A stretch of 64,000 nucleotides of DNA from CAXBBB01 sp963815505 (GCA_963815505.1 CAWFGU010000019.1:46098-110097); one strand, 5' to 3'. Shown: positions 48,444-57,404, counted from the stretch's first letter. Made by a program: numbers and translations. The notes: generated from the sequence alone by a model not told the origin.

Positions 48444-50176
48444 GGCTCTTCCGCACTTTGTGTGATGGCGGACGGCGTCTCGGCCCAGCCAAGTCGTTGA
48501 AGCAGGCTCACCAGCCCGCTTCTATATGGCCGCCTCCGTCGTTCCGTTTCGCATTCCCGGCTGCCGTCTCGACGCGGTGCAGGCCGACCCATCTGATCTC
48601 ACTGTCGAGGCGAGCAGCAAGGCCCGCAGCGCTATCTGTCCAGAGTGTGGCTACCGCTCGCGGCGCGTCCATGGCCTCTACACCCGCTCGCCTGCCGACT
48701 TGCCAGTAAGCGACCGCACCGTCGGTTTGAGGCTACGCGTCCGACGGTTTCGGTGCCTCAGCGAGGCGTGTCCACGGCGCACGTTCGCCGAGCCGTTTCC
48801 TGACCTCGTCGCACGCCACGCACGGCGTACGGACCGATTAGCAGCAGCGCAGGTTCGTACGGGACTCGCGGCTGGAGCCGAGTCGGGCGCACGACTGCTC
48901 CACGATTTGCGGATGCCAACGAGCCCCGACACGGTACTTCGACTCGTTCACCGGCACCCCGTGCCTGCCTCAAATACCCCGCGCGTGCTTGGCATCGACG
49001 ACTGGGCCTGGCGCAAAGGACGGTCATGGGGCACGATCCTAATCGACCTGGAGACGCGGCGGCCGGTCGACTTGCTACCAGACCGGACGTCGACTGCTGT
49101 TGCGGCATGGCTCCGCGATCACCCAGGCGTCAAGATCGTTGCGCGTGACCGCTCGACCGAGTACGCCCGAGCGGTCTCGGAAGGAGCGCCTAGTGCAGTG
49201 CAGGTCGCGGACCGGTGGCACCTGCTTCACAACCTCCGCCAAGTGCTCGTCCGGCACCTGACGAGTATACGAGGCAGGCTAAAGACGCTGCCCGGCGCTG
49301 AGCACCTTCCGGGAAACAGCTACCCTCGCCGTCAACGCTCATGCGCAGAGCAGGCCGCGTCGTCGGCCGCGCGAGACCGCCACCTTGCGCGCTATATCGA
49401 AGTCCGGCGCCTCCACGCGGAGGACAGCCTTAACGTGCTCCAGATCTCGAAGGCGATCCGGATCAATCGCACGACAGTCCGCAAGTATCTCGCGGCCGAC
49501 TCCTTCCCGGAGCGTGGGAGGCACTCGGTGCCGCCGAGCATTCTGGCCTCGTACCAAATGCACCTCAACGCCCGGTGGTCAGAGGGCGAGCGTAGCGCGC
49601 TTGCGCTCTACCGCGAGATTCAGGCGCTCGGTTATACCGGATCGGCGCACCCAGTATCGGTCTGGGCACAAGGACGCCGGACGGAGCCGCATCCGTGCAC
49701 GCCTCGGAAGTACCTGAAATTGAGCACAGAGTTTTCGTCACCTGCACCTCGCCGCGGTCGGCTTCCTTCGACGCGGCAACTGGCTTGGCTGCTCGTCCGC
49801 GAACCAGACGCGCTCGACGCATCAGAGACGGCCGTGCTGGCTCATATCGAGCAGGACGCTGAGGTCGCGCGTCTCCGGGATCTTGCACGCTCGTACAACT
49901 GGATGGTGCGCGAGAAACACCCCAGCGACCTCGACAACTGGCTCAGCGCGAGCCGCGCTAGCCAGATCCCAGCGCTGATCAGCTTTTCTGACGGCCTGAG
50001 CCGCGACTATGCCGCCGTGCATGCCGCGCTGATTGAGCCATGGAGCAGCGGCCAGGCGGAGGGCCAGATCAACCGGCTGAAGATGCTCAAGCGCCAGATG
50101 TACGGGCGGGCGGGCTTCGACCTACTCCGCAAGCGAGTCCTCTGCGCCGCCTGATCACACAAAGTGCGGAAGAGCC
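48444..50176 (+). mobile_element. ISL3-family insertion sequence
   Basis: A 1733-base element with perfect 23-base terminal inverted repeats starting GGCTCTTCCGCACTTTGTGT (48444-48466 and 50154-50176), the GGCTCTTC ends typical of ISL3. The bases outside (GGTTTGAT left, ACTGAATC right) do not form the expected 8-base duplication, so one flank was replaced after insertion. Confidence 0.95.
48526..50154 (+). CDS. ISL3 transposase
   Basis: A 542-residue transposase. An N-terminal zinc-finger-like motif (CPECGYRSRRVHGLYTRSPA, then RRFRCLSEACPRRTFAE) is followed by an HTH region and the DDE core: first Asp in VLGIDDWAWRKGRSWGTILI, second in VQVADRWHLLHNLRQV, and the Glu in WSSGQAEGQINRLKMLKRQM. 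The frame is intact and the stop lies at the inner edge of the right repeat, so the element may be active. Confidence 0.95.
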   Translation: MAASVVPFRIPGCRLDAVQADPSDLTVEASSKARSAICPECGYRSRRVHGLYTRSPADLPVSDRTVGLRLRVRRFRCLSEACPRRTFAEPFPDLVARHARRTDRLAAAQVRTGLAAGAESGARLLHDLRMPTSPDTVLRLVHRHPVPASNTPRVLGIDDWAWRKGRSWGTILIDLETRRPVDLLPDRTSTAVAAWLRDHPGVKIVARDRSTEYARAVSEGAPSAVQVADRWHLLHNLRQVLVRHLTSIRGRLKTLPGAEHLPGNSYPRRQRSCAEQAASSAARDRHLARYIEVRRLHAEDSLNVLQISKAIRINRTTVRKYLAADSFPERGRHSVPPSILASYQMHLNARWSEGERSALALYREIQALGYTGSAHPVSVWAQGRRTEPHPCTPRKYLKLSTEFSSPAPRRGRLPSTRQLAWLLVREPDALDASETAVLAHIEQDAEVARLRDLARSYNWMVREKHPSDLDNWLSASRASQIPALISFSDGLSRDYAAVHAALIEPWSSGQAEGQINRLKMLKRQMYGRAGFDLLRKRVLCAA

Positions 50177-50206
50177 ACTGAATCGGGTCAACTCCAACTC
50201 CACCTG

Positions 50207-51058
50207 TTAGAATCTGTCTGTGAAGTCCGGGGTGTCATCGGGGTCAAGCTCTTCGCCGATGCGCAAACCGTACACGTCCGATCTCTCAGAAGCGCAGTGG
50301 GCGCTCGTCGAACCGCTCATTGCGCCGCCTCGCACCGGCGGTCGGCCCCGCACTGTCGAGGTGCGCGAACTGGTCAACGCCGTCCTCTACGTCACCAAAA
50401 ATGGCTGCCAGTGGCGCGACCTGCCTCACGACTTTCCGCTGGACTGGCGCACCGCGCACGCCTACTTCGAGGCGTGGAGCCGTGACGGCACATGGCAGGC
50501 CGTCTACGAAGCGCTTCACCGCACGTGGCGTAAACAGCAAGGACGCGAGGAGACTCCATCGGCAGCGTCGATCGACAGCCAGTCGGTCAAGACGACCGAG
50601 ATGGGAGGCGAACGTGGCTACGACGGTGCCAAACGGCTGACTGGGCGCAAGCGGCACCTGTGCGTCGATGCCGAAGCGATGCCGGTGAGCGTGCTCGTGA
50701 CCGCGGCGTCGGTGCCCGAGCGCGAGGGAGCGAAGCGTCTGCTTATGCAGGCGAAATCGAAGCTCACCCGGCTGGTGCATTTGTGGGTCGACGGCGGCTA
50801 CTCAGGCGAGCCGTTTGCCGACTGGGCTAGGCAAGAAGGTGGCTGGACAGTCGAGGTGGTGGGCAAGTCCGAGGGCAACGGCTTCACGGTTTTACCGCGC
50901 CGGTGGGTGGTCGAGCGCACGTTTGCGTGGCTCTACAAATGCAGGCGGCTCAGCCGGGACTACGAGCGGCTCACGAGCAGCGTCACGTCGTTTATCCACC
51001 TAGCGATGATCCGACTGCTCGTGCGGCGACTCGCGCCCACTTCATAGACAGTTTCTTA
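50207..51058 (+). mobile_element. IS5-family insertion sequence
   Basis: Imperfect terminal repeats bound the transposase: TTAGAATCTGTCTGTGAAG (50207-50225) and CTTCATAGACAGTTTCTTA (51040-51058), matching at about 16 of 19 positions when inverted. It starts only 30 bases after the ISL3 element. No target duplication is clear, so the ends are approximate. Confidence 0.8.
50259..51047 (+). CDS. IS5-family transposase (IS427-like)
   Basis: A 262-residue DDE transposase with the DUF4096-type N-terminus (LSEAQWALVEPLIAPP, VLYVTKNGCQWRDLPHDFP) and catalytic core: Asp in SAASIDSQSVKTTEMGGERG, Asp in LVHLWVDGGYSGEPFADWA, Glu in RRWVVERTFAWLYKCRRLSR. ATG 50259 is preferred; the frame opens at GTG 50220. 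It is intact. Confidence 0.93.
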   Translation: MRKPYTSDLSEAQWALVEPLIAPPRTGGRPRTVEVRELVNAVLYVTKNGCQWRDLPHDFPLDWRTAHAYFEAWSRDGTWQAVYEALHRTWRKQQGREETPSAASIDSQSVKTTEMGGERGYDGAKRLTGRKRHLCVDAEAMPVSVLVTAASVPEREGAKRLLMQAKSKLTRLVHLWVDGGYSGEPFADWARQEGGWTVEVVGKSEGNGFTVLPRRWVVERTFAWLYKCRRLSRDYERLTSSVTSFIHLAMIRLLVRRLAPTS

Positions 51059-51094
51059 GACGGCCGACGACGCTTTGGCTCTTGACGCACGGAT

Positions 51095-51826
51095 TTACGA
51101 GCTGAAGAACGTGCGATACGCTTCGATCACACCGCGCGCATGAGGTGACGGGCTGACCCAGTCGGCGGCTGCGCGCACCTCATCGGTCGCGTTGGCCGGG
51201 GCGAAGCCCATGCCGACTGCAGCGATGGCGCCCAGATCGCCGTTGGAGTCGCCGATGAAGCCCATGTCGGCGGGCGCGACGCCGGTTACCTCGGCCATCC
51301 ACGCCACGCCCTGCGCCTTGGTGATGTCCGCGCAGAGCACGTCGACCGAGATCGGCGTATGGAAGGTGACGAGGTCGGGGAAATGCTGCTGCTGATAGGC
51401 TCGGACGAGGTCGGCGATGCGGGCGGTTTCGTCTTTGTCCGGTCCGATGACGCCCGCTTGGGTGCGTTTACCGTAGTCGAACTGCAGGTTGGTCGACGGA
51501 ATCAGGTCGCGTTTCATCCAGTCTGCGACCTCGCCGATCTGAGCTTCGACGTGGGGCGTGAAGGAGGGATGCCACGTGACGCGCCCGGCGACTCGGTCGA
51601 ACAAACCACCGCCGCTCTCGAACATGACCGGGGCTGTGCAGCCGAGCAACTGGCTCATCGCCTCGACGTAGGGAAACGCGCGGCCAGACATAAGGCTAAC
51701 GGCCGGGCGACCCTCGTCCTCGGCGGTGCGCGTGAGGTGTGCCATCTCGCCGAGCGCATCCAGATCGTACGGCTTGAACGGGACGGCGAGGCATTCGTCG
51801 ATGTCGCAGATGAAGAGGCGGGTCAC
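51095..51826 (-). CDS. HAD-family phosphatase (Cof-like)
   Basis: About 243 residues from GTG 51826 (VTRLFICDIDECLAVPF). The nucleophile motif is CDIDECLA (DxD), motif II lies in AVSLMSGRAFPYVEAM and motif IV is MGFIGDSNGDLGAIAAVG. The C2-type cap lies between. This make-up fits Cof-type sugar-phosphate or phosphoglycolate-like phosphatases; the substrate is unknown. The frame reaches 51979 but the extra residues lie in the divergent fumC promoter region. It is the first gene right of the IS elements. Confidence 0.8.
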   Translation of the reverse strand: MTRLFICDIDECLAVPFKPYDLDALGEMAHLTRTAEDEGRPAVSLMSGRAFPYVEAMSQLLGCTAPVMFESGGGLFDRVAGRVTWHPSFTPHVEAQIGEVADWMKRDLIPSTNLQFDYGKRTQAGVIGPDKDETARIADLVRAYQQQHFPDLVTFHTPISVDVLCADITKAQGVAWMAEVTGVAPADMGFIGDSNGDLGAIAAVGMGFAPANATDEVRAAADWVSPSPHARGVIEAYRTFFSS

Positions 51827-51992
51827 GGGGAGGGGAGTTGAGTGCGCTCGAAAGTAGCCGTCCAGGTGGCGAAGCTGGGGCAGGCTGCGCACGGTTTCGC
51901 GCCATGTTGACGCAGTCTGGGTGTCCGGCTCTGGAGCCTGCGGCGGCCAGACTGCGTAGAGAAAGCGCTTGTCTCTCACTCAAACCGACCCC

Positions 51993-53393
51993 ATGTCCGA
52001 CCAGCCCGACGCCACGCATCGCATCGAAAAAGACTCGCTCGGCGAGGTTCACGTCCCGACGGATGCTCTCTACGGGGCACAAACCCAGCGTGCCCACGAC
52101 AATTTTCCAATCTCGGGACAGCGATTCGGACGCCGCTTCATCCAGGCGCTGGGCTTCGTCAAAGCCGCCGCCGCGCGGAGTAACAACGCGCTGGGCATTC
52201 TCGGCGACGGCAAAGCCGACGCCATTGCTGCGGCCGCGCGCAAGGTGGCCGGTGGCGAGTTCGATGACCAGTTCGTACTGGACATCTACCAGACCGGATC
52301 GGGCACGTCGAGCAACATGAACGCCAACGAAGTGATCGGCCACGTGGCGAGCGAGGCGATGGGGGCGTCGATCCACCCGAACGACGACGTGAACATGTCG
52401 CAGTCGTCGAACGACGTGATCCCGACGGCGATGCACGTCTCGGCGCGCGTCGCCATCGAAGAGGCCCTGCTCCCGGCGCTGACACGCTTCGAGCAAGCGC
52501 TGACGGCCAAAGCCGACGAGTTCGATGATGTGGTCAAGAGTGGGCGCACGCACCTGATGGATGCTACGCCGGTCCGCTTGGGTCAGGAGTTCGGGGGCTA
52601 CGCGTCGCAGATCCGCCACGCCAAGCGTCGGCTGAGTTTCGCGTCGGACGAACTCGCCGAACTTGCCTTGGGCGGCACGGCGACCGGAACCGGTATCAAC
52701 GCGCCCGACGGATTCGCCAGCGGCGCTATCGACGCGATCAGCAAAATGACGGGGCTCACCTTCCGCGAAGCCGACAACCACTTCGAAGCGCAGGCCGCCA
52801 AGGACGCGTTCGTGTTCACGTCCGGCGTGCTCAATAGCTTGGCCGTCGCGCTGATGAAGATCGCCAACGACATCCGCCATCTGTCGAGCGGGCCGACGAG
52901 TGGTCTGTCCGAAATCTCGCTTCCCGCCATACAGCCAGGCTCTTCGATCATGCCGGGCAAGGTGAATCCTGTGATGAGCGAGGCGCTGATGATGGTCTGC
53001 GCGCGCGTGATGGGCAACCATACCACCATCACGGTCGGTGGGCAGCATGGCAACTTCGAGTTGAACGTGATGATGCCCGTCCTGGCTCAAGCAATGCTCG
53101 AATCGGTCGAGATCCTGACGGGTGCGCTCGACGCCTTCCGCACGCGCTGCCTCGACGGCATTACGGCCAACCGCGAGCGCTGCCAGGAACTGCTCGAACG
53201 CAACCCGTCGATCGCGACTGCGCTCAATCGCACCATTGGCTACGACGCGGCCAGCAAAGTGGCCAAGCAGGCGGCACGCGAGCGCAAGAGCGTGCGCGAG
53301 GTCGTGCTCGAACTTGGTCTCGTCCCGGCGGGCGAGCTGGACGGCCTGCTCAACGTCCGCGAGATGACCGAGCCGGGGATCCCCCAAGCGTAG
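51993..53393 (+). CDS. fumC: Fumarate hydratase class II
   Basis: A 466-residue homotetrameric, iron-free fumarase. ATG 51993 starts MSDQPDATHRIEKDSLGEVH. Visible: GSGTSSNMNANEVI, the substrate site NMSQSSNDVIPTAMHVS, SGRTHLMDATPVRLGQEFGG, and the family signature GSSIMPGKVNPVMSEALMM. It is full length for the family and distinct from argininosuccinate lyase by the GSSIMPGKVNPV loop. An imperfect hairpin with a T run follows. Confidence 0.95.
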   Translation: MSDQPDATHRIEKDSLGEVHVPTDALYGAQTQRAHDNFPISGQRFGRRFIQALGFVKAAAARSNNALGILGDGKADAIAAAARKVAGGEFDDQFVLDIYQTGSGTSSNMNANEVIGHVASEAMGASIHPNDDVNMSQSSNDVIPTAMHVSARVAIEEALLPALTRFEQALTAKADEFDDVVKSGRTHLMDATPVRLGQEFGGYASQIRHAKRRLSFASDELAELALGGTATGTGINAPDGFASGAIDAISKMTGLTFREADNHFEAQAAKDAFVFTSGVLNSLAVALMKIANDIRHLSSGPTSGLSEISLPAIQPGSSIMPGKVNPVMSEALMMVCARVMGNHTTITVGGQHGNFELNVMMPVLAQAMLESVEILTGALDAFRTRCLDGITANRERCQELLERNPSIATALNRTIGYDAASKVAKQAARERKSVREVVLELGLVPAGELDGLLNVREMTEPGIPQA

Positions 53394-53410
53394 CGCTGGC
53401 TGCTTCGCTG

Positions 53411-53446
53411 AAACCTGCCAGGTCTTCGAGGTTCTGACAGTTTTTT
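53411..53446 (+). terminator. Terminator after fumC
   Basis: AAACCTGCCAGGTC and GAGGTTCTGACAG form an imperfect stem followed by six T residues, 18 bases past the fumC stop. It is a decayed member of the AAACCTG palindrome family. Confidence 0.7.
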
Positions 53447-53562
53447 CCGTTCGCGCCCATCCGTGACACTTTCTCAACGTATCGGACGGGCGCGAACCGG
53501 CGGGGCTACGTCGTTGGGTAGAGGCGTACAAGCGCACGACTCGAACCCTTTCCTCACCCGTC

Positions 53563-55167
53563 ATGATGTCAAAATCCACGCGCACGAGCGTCGCTCTCCT
53601 GGTGCTCGCGGCCTTCGTCGCCGGAGCGTTCACTGTCACCGCCGGAGCCGACTGGCTCGGCCTCACCGGCGCATTTTCGCCCGCACACGCCGACGACCGG
53701 CAGGGCGGCACGCGCATCGAGACGACGTTCGACAGCCTGGACGATGCGTTCGTCGAGGTCGCCGACCGAGTCAATCCGACAGTCGTCCAGATCGCGTCGA
53801 CGCAGACCGTCTCTTCTCGTGGGGAGGACGGAAGTGGCCGCAATCCATTCGAAGGCACGCCGTTCGAGGACTTCTTTGGTGGAGGCGGAGGCCAGATGCC
53901 TCCGGGCATGACACCGCAGCCCCGCAGCGGTCTGGGGTCGGGCGTGATCATCAGCGAGGACGGCTACATCGTCACCAACGATCATGTCGTCTCGGGCGCC
54001 GACGAACTGCGCGTGACGCTGTTCAGCGGCGAGCAGTTCGACGCCGAACTCGTCGGTACGGACCCAGCCTCGGATCTCGCCGTCATCCGCATTCAGAAAG
54101 GAGGACTTCCGTTCGTCTCGTACGGGTCGGTCGATGACGTGCGCGTCGGTCAGTGGGCCATCGCGTTCGGGTCGCCGCTCGACGCCGAACTGAGCAATAC
54201 GGTTACGGCGGGCATCGTGTCGGCGCTGGGACGCTACCAGGCTCAGCCGCGGGGCAACGCCAACACGCAGTTGCAAGGCTACATCCAAACCGACGCCGCC
54301 ATCAACCCCGGCAACAGCGGCGGCCCGCTCGTCAACCTGAGGGGCGAACTGATCGGTCTCAACAACGCCATCTACACGCGGACCGGCGGCTACCAGGGCA
54401 TCGGCTTCGCGATCCCGGTCGATGCCATCCGCAACGTCACCGAGCAGATCGTTCAGGACGGAACGGTGCGCCGCGCCTACCTGGGCATCGGCGTCGGCAG
54501 CGTGACCCAAGCCTACGCCAGGGCGCAGGACGTACCGGTCGGGTCAGCCCAGGTCGCCAGCGTCCAGCCCGCAACGGCAGCCGAGCGCGCCGGGCTGGAG
54601 GCGGGGGACATCATCACGGCCATCGACGGCAGCATCTTGCGCGACAGCCGCGAGGTCACGCGCCGCATTCTCAACAAGCGTCCCGGAAGCCGGATCACGC
54701 TCGACATCGTTCGAGGCAACGAGCGTATGCAAGTCGAGGTGACGTTGGGCGAGCGCGATTTCAGCGACGAGATCGCCGAAGCTCAGCCGTCGCGCCAGCA
54801 ACGCCCCGATGAGCAGGCAGCCGAAGCCAAAGCCCAGGCGCAGTACGACGACGCGCTCGGTTTCGACTATGCTGACGTGAGCACCCTCTCGCCGGCCCAG
54901 GCGCGTCAGTTCTTCGGCAGCAACCCACCCAGCCAAGGCGTCCTGGTCACAGACGTAGACCGCAGCAGTACAGCCTTCCGCGACAGCGGATTCCGCGCAG
55001 GTTTTCTCATCACGTCGGTCGATGGCCGCGAAATCAACTCGATGCGCGACTTCGAACGCGCCTACGAACGCGTCGGCGACGGCGACACGTTTCTGGTGAC
55101 GCTGACGGCCCTCGGCCCGGACGGCGAGCGCTCGATCACGCGGACGGCGCTGACGAAACGCGGCTGA
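53563..55167 (+). CDS. Periplasmic serine protease, DegP/HtrA family
   Basis: A 534-residue envelope protease/chaperone. An N-terminal hydrophobic segment (8-28) exports it. Catalytic triad: H141 in IVTNDHVVSG, D171 in DPASDLAVIRI, S252 in INPGNSGGPLVN. A Gly/Pro-rich LA-like loop lies at about 88-120. PDZ1 follows (about 305-400, YLGIGVGSVTQAYA) and PDZ2 closes the protein (about 445-530, GVLVTDVDRSSTAFRDSGFR). A Gln/Glu/Ala-rich linker joins the PDZ domains. It is probably an own transcript, ending at the convergent hairpin. Confidence 0.94.
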   Translation: MMSKSTRTSVALLVLAAFVAGAFTVTAGADWLGLTGAFSPAHADDRQGGTRIETTFDSLDDAFVEVADRVNPTVVQIASTQTVSSRGEDGSGRNPFEGTPFEDFFGGGGGQMPPGMTPQPRSGLGSGVIISEDGYIVTNDHVVSGADELRVTLFSGEQFDAELVGTDPASDLAVIRIQKGGLPFVSYGSVDDVRVGQWAIAFGSPLDAELSNTVTAGIVSALGRYQAQPRGNANTQLQGYIQTDAAINPGNSGGPLVNLRGELIGLNNAIYTRTGGYQGIGFAIPVDAIRNVTEQIVQDGTVRRAYLGIGVGSVTQAYARAQDVPVGSAQVASVQPATAAERAGLEAGDIITAIDGSILRDSREVTRRILNKRPGSRITLDIVRGNERMQVEVTLGERDFSDEIAEAQPSRQQRPDEQAAEAKAQAQYDDALGFDYADVSTLSPAQARQFFGSNPPSQGVLVTDVDRSSTAFRDSGFRAGFLITSVDGREINSMRDFERAYERVGDGDTFLVTLTALGPDGERSITRTALTKRG

Positions 55168-55186
55168 GCATAGTCGGGTCGAAGTC

Positions 55187-55219
55187 AAACTAGTCAGGTC
55201 TCCAGGACCTGACTGGTTT
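55187..55219. terminator. Bidirectional palindromic terminator
   Basis: Arms AAACTAGTCAGGTC and GACCTGACTGGTTT with a 5-base loop and one G-U pair, ending in TTTT on the plus side. It lies between htrA (ending 55167) and the minus-strand HExxH gene, whose last codons and stop are inside the hairpin. Confidence 0.85.
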
Positions 55220-55633
55220 TGTCGTAATCGTAGGCTTCGCGCTCGAACGGATTGTCGCGGTAGGGATCGCGACGCCGGAGTAGCAGCCACGCGCTCGAGG
55301 CGAAATAAGCCGGCAGAAAGAGCGGACCCCAGCGCTCGTACTGCCGCACGTGGATACGTTCGTGCACTCGCGAATCTTCCAGCGCGGCTTGATCTCGCCC
55401 AATTACGACGTGTCCTATCGTCATCGCCCGCGCGCCGCCTGGAATCGGAGCGCGTCGCAGCAAAGTGTACAGCGCGCCGCCCCACGCCTCGGCGACGCCG
55501 TCGACGACCTGTACGCCGCCACCGGTCCCTCGGGCCAGAGCGGCAAAGCTCAGTCCAATCGCTGTGTTGGGCGAGGCCCAGAGGTAACGCAGGCCTCGTG
55601 ACAGGACAGGTCTCGGAGATGTGTCCTGCCCAT
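55194..55633 (-). CDS. Small putative zinc metallopeptidase (HExxH), start uncertain
   Basis: About 145 residues. The core reads GLRYLWASPNTAIGLSFAAL, a Gly-rich segment, AMTIGHVVIGRDQAAL, then the zinc-peptidase motif VHERIHVRQYERWG (HERIH) and, about 30 residues later, NPFEREAYDYD, whose Glu could be a third ligand. One hydrophobic stretch (FLPAYFASSAWLLL) follows the motif. No in-frame start exists before the conserved part; an ATG at 55633 is one frame off, so one base is probably missing near 55600. It follows purA by 6 bases. Proteolytic activity is unproven. Confidence 0.65.
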
Positions 55634-55639
55634 CCCGCC

Positions 55640-56926
55640 TCACAGCTCGAACGGCCCGACGATGGTTTGCGCGCGCTTCGGTCCGACGGCGACCGATCCG
55701 ATCGGCACCTCGATCTGCTGCTCGATAAACCGCAGGTACTTGCGCGCGGCGTTGGGCAAATCGCCGATCTCGGTGGCCTTGGTCAAGTCCTCGGACCAGC
55801 CTTCGAAGCCTTCGTAGATCGGCGTCGCGCGCTCGAGCGTCGGGACGTCGGCAGGGTAGCGCTTGAGGCGTTTGCCGTCGACTTCGTATCCGACGCACAC
55901 CTGGATCGTGTCGATGCCGCTGAGCACGTCTAGCTTGGTGATGCACAGTTCGGTCAGGCCGTTGATGCGCGCCGAGTAGTCGAGCGCGACTAGGTCGAGC
56001 CAGCCGCACCGTCTTGGGCGTCCCGTCGTGGCTCCGAACTCGCCGCCGGTCGTGCGCAGCTGCTCGCCCATCGCGTCGTTCAGCTCGGTCACGAACGGTC
56101 CGTTGCCGACGCGCGTGCAGTACGCCTTGACAATGCCGATGGCGCGTGTGACTGAAGTGGGGGGGATGCCCAGCCCTGTGCAGGCGCCGCCCGCGGTCGG
56201 GTGGGACGAAGTGACGAACGGGTAGGTGCCGAAATCCACGTCGAGCAGCGAGCCTTGGGCGCCTTCGGCGAGGATGTGCTTGCCCTCTTTGAGCGCCTGG
56301 GTCAGGTAATGCGTGGTGTCGGTGACGTAGGGATCGACCAGCCGGTCGAACTCGACGTATTCGTCGATGATCGCGTCCACGTCGAGCCGCTCGGCGCCAT
56401 AGACCTTTTGGAGGATGTCGTTCTTGTCCTCGATGTTCTGCGTCAGCTTGGCGCGGAGCACGTCGCGGTCGAGCAGGTCGACCATCCGGATGCCCGTCCG
56501 TGCGAACTTGTCGACGTAGGCCGGGCCAATGCCTCTACCAGTCGTGCCGATGGCCTTGCCCTCGCGAGCCGACTCCTTGGCCGCTTCGATCTGTTTGTGG
56601 TAGGGCATGATCAGGTGCGCGTTGTGCGAGATCAGGAGTCGTCCCTCGACCTTGAATCCCAGCGCTTCGATCTTGCCGATCTCGTCCATCACGGCGACCG
56701 GGTCGATCACGACGCCGTTGCCGATCACGCACGTCACGTGGTCGTGGAAGATGCCCGACGGGACTAGGTGCAGCACAAACGTCTGGTCGTCCCACATGAT
56801 CGTATGGCCCGCGTTGGCGCCCCCCTGATAGCGCGCGACGATGTCGACTTCCTTACTCAGCAGGTCGACGATCTTGCCTTTTCCTTCGTCGCCCCACTGA
56901 CTTCCGATGATGATGGAGACGGGCAT
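55640..56926 (-). CDS. purA: Adenylosuccinate synthetase
   Basis: A 428-residue GTP-dependent enzyme for AMP synthesis from IMP. ATG 56926 starts MPVSIIIGSQWGDEGKGKIV with the P-loop GDEGKGK and catalytic Asp. Also visible: YQGGANAGHTI (catalytic His), GTTGRGIGPAYVDKFARTGI and the signature GATTGRPRRCGWLDL. It is full length. The STAS gene upstream is separated by a strong terminator, so purA has its own promoter. Confidence 0.96.
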   Translation of the reverse strand: MPVSIIIGSQWGDEGKGKIVDLLSKEVDIVARYQGGANAGHTIMWDDQTFVLHLVPSGIFHDHVTCVIGNGVVIDPVAVMDEIGKIEALGFKVEGRLLISHNAHLIMPYHKQIEAAKESAREGKAIGTTGRGIGPAYVDKFARTGIRMVDLLDRDVLRAKLTQNIEDKNDILQKVYGAERLDVDAIIDEYVEFDRLVDPYVTDTTHYLTQALKEGKHILAEGAQGSLLDVDFGTYPFVTSSHPTAGGACTGLGIPPTSVTRAIGIVKAYCTRVGNGPFVTELNDAMGEQLRTTGGEFGATTGRPRRCGWLDLVALDYSARINGLTELCITKLDVLSGIDTIQVCVGYEVDGKRLKRYPADVPTLERATPIYEGFEGWSEDLTKATEIGDLPNAARKYLRFIEQQIEVPIGSVAVGPKRAQTIVGPFEL

Positions 56927-56975
56927 GGTTCTATTGGGATGCGGGCGGACGCGCCGCCGGATGGACACAAAAAGC

Positions 56976-57009
56976 GTCCGGCGCCGCGTCTCTCGATGCG
57001 GCGCCGGAC
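56976..57009 (-). terminator. Intrinsic terminator after the STAS gene
   Basis: A 12-base-pair GC-rich stem (GTCCGGCGCCGC and its complement) with a 10-base loop. On the minus strand it is followed by a short spacer (GCU) and then five U residues, 42 bases past the STAS stop. Confidence 0.88.
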
Positions 57010-57050
57010 AGGTAGGGTACACGCCCCATACCGAGGCGGTTCGGACGGGG

Positions 57051-57404
57051 TTAGGCTACGGGGTCGGACTCGAACGAGTTGACCGCTTCTTCGACCGTAT
57101 CGAAGTGCTTGAAGACAGTGATCAGCTTGGTGACGACCAGCAGCGACTTGATCTTGTCGGCGGGGCGCGCTAGGCGCAGGTCGCCGCCTGCGTTGCGCAT
57201 CGTGGTGAGTGCCGAGATCATCATACCCAGGCCGGAGGAGTTCATAAACTTGGTCTTACCCAGGTCGACGACGATGTTCTTCTTGCCTTCGTCGCGCAGT
57301 TTCTGGAGCGCGTCGTGCAGTTGCGAGCCGTCCGGTCCGCCCATGACGTTGCCTTTGAGCGTGATCACGACGGCGCCGTACTGTTCGTCTACGTTGAAGT
57401 TCAT
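57051..57404 (-). CDS. STAS-domain anti-sigma factor antagonist
   Basis: A 117-residue single STAS domain. The region around the phosphorylatable Ser is KFMNSSGLGMMISALTTMRN (S56 or S57), preceded by NIVVDLGKT and followed by LRLARPADKIKSLLVVTKLI. Such proteins bind anti-sigma kinases when unphosphorylated and so release sigma or stress signalling. No RsbW-like kinase gene is near, so its partner is elsewhere. Confidence 0.92.
   Translation of the reverse strand: MNFNVDEQYGAVVITLKGNVMGGPDGSQLHDALQKLRDEGKKNIVVDLGKTKFMNSSGLGMMISALTTMRNAGGDLRLARPADKIKSLLVVTKLITVFKHFDTVEEAVNSFESDPVA

Noticed and set aside
51696..53951. 751-residue minus-strand frame opposite fumC
   Set aside because: Shadow of fumC; rich in Arg/His/Gly with no motif.
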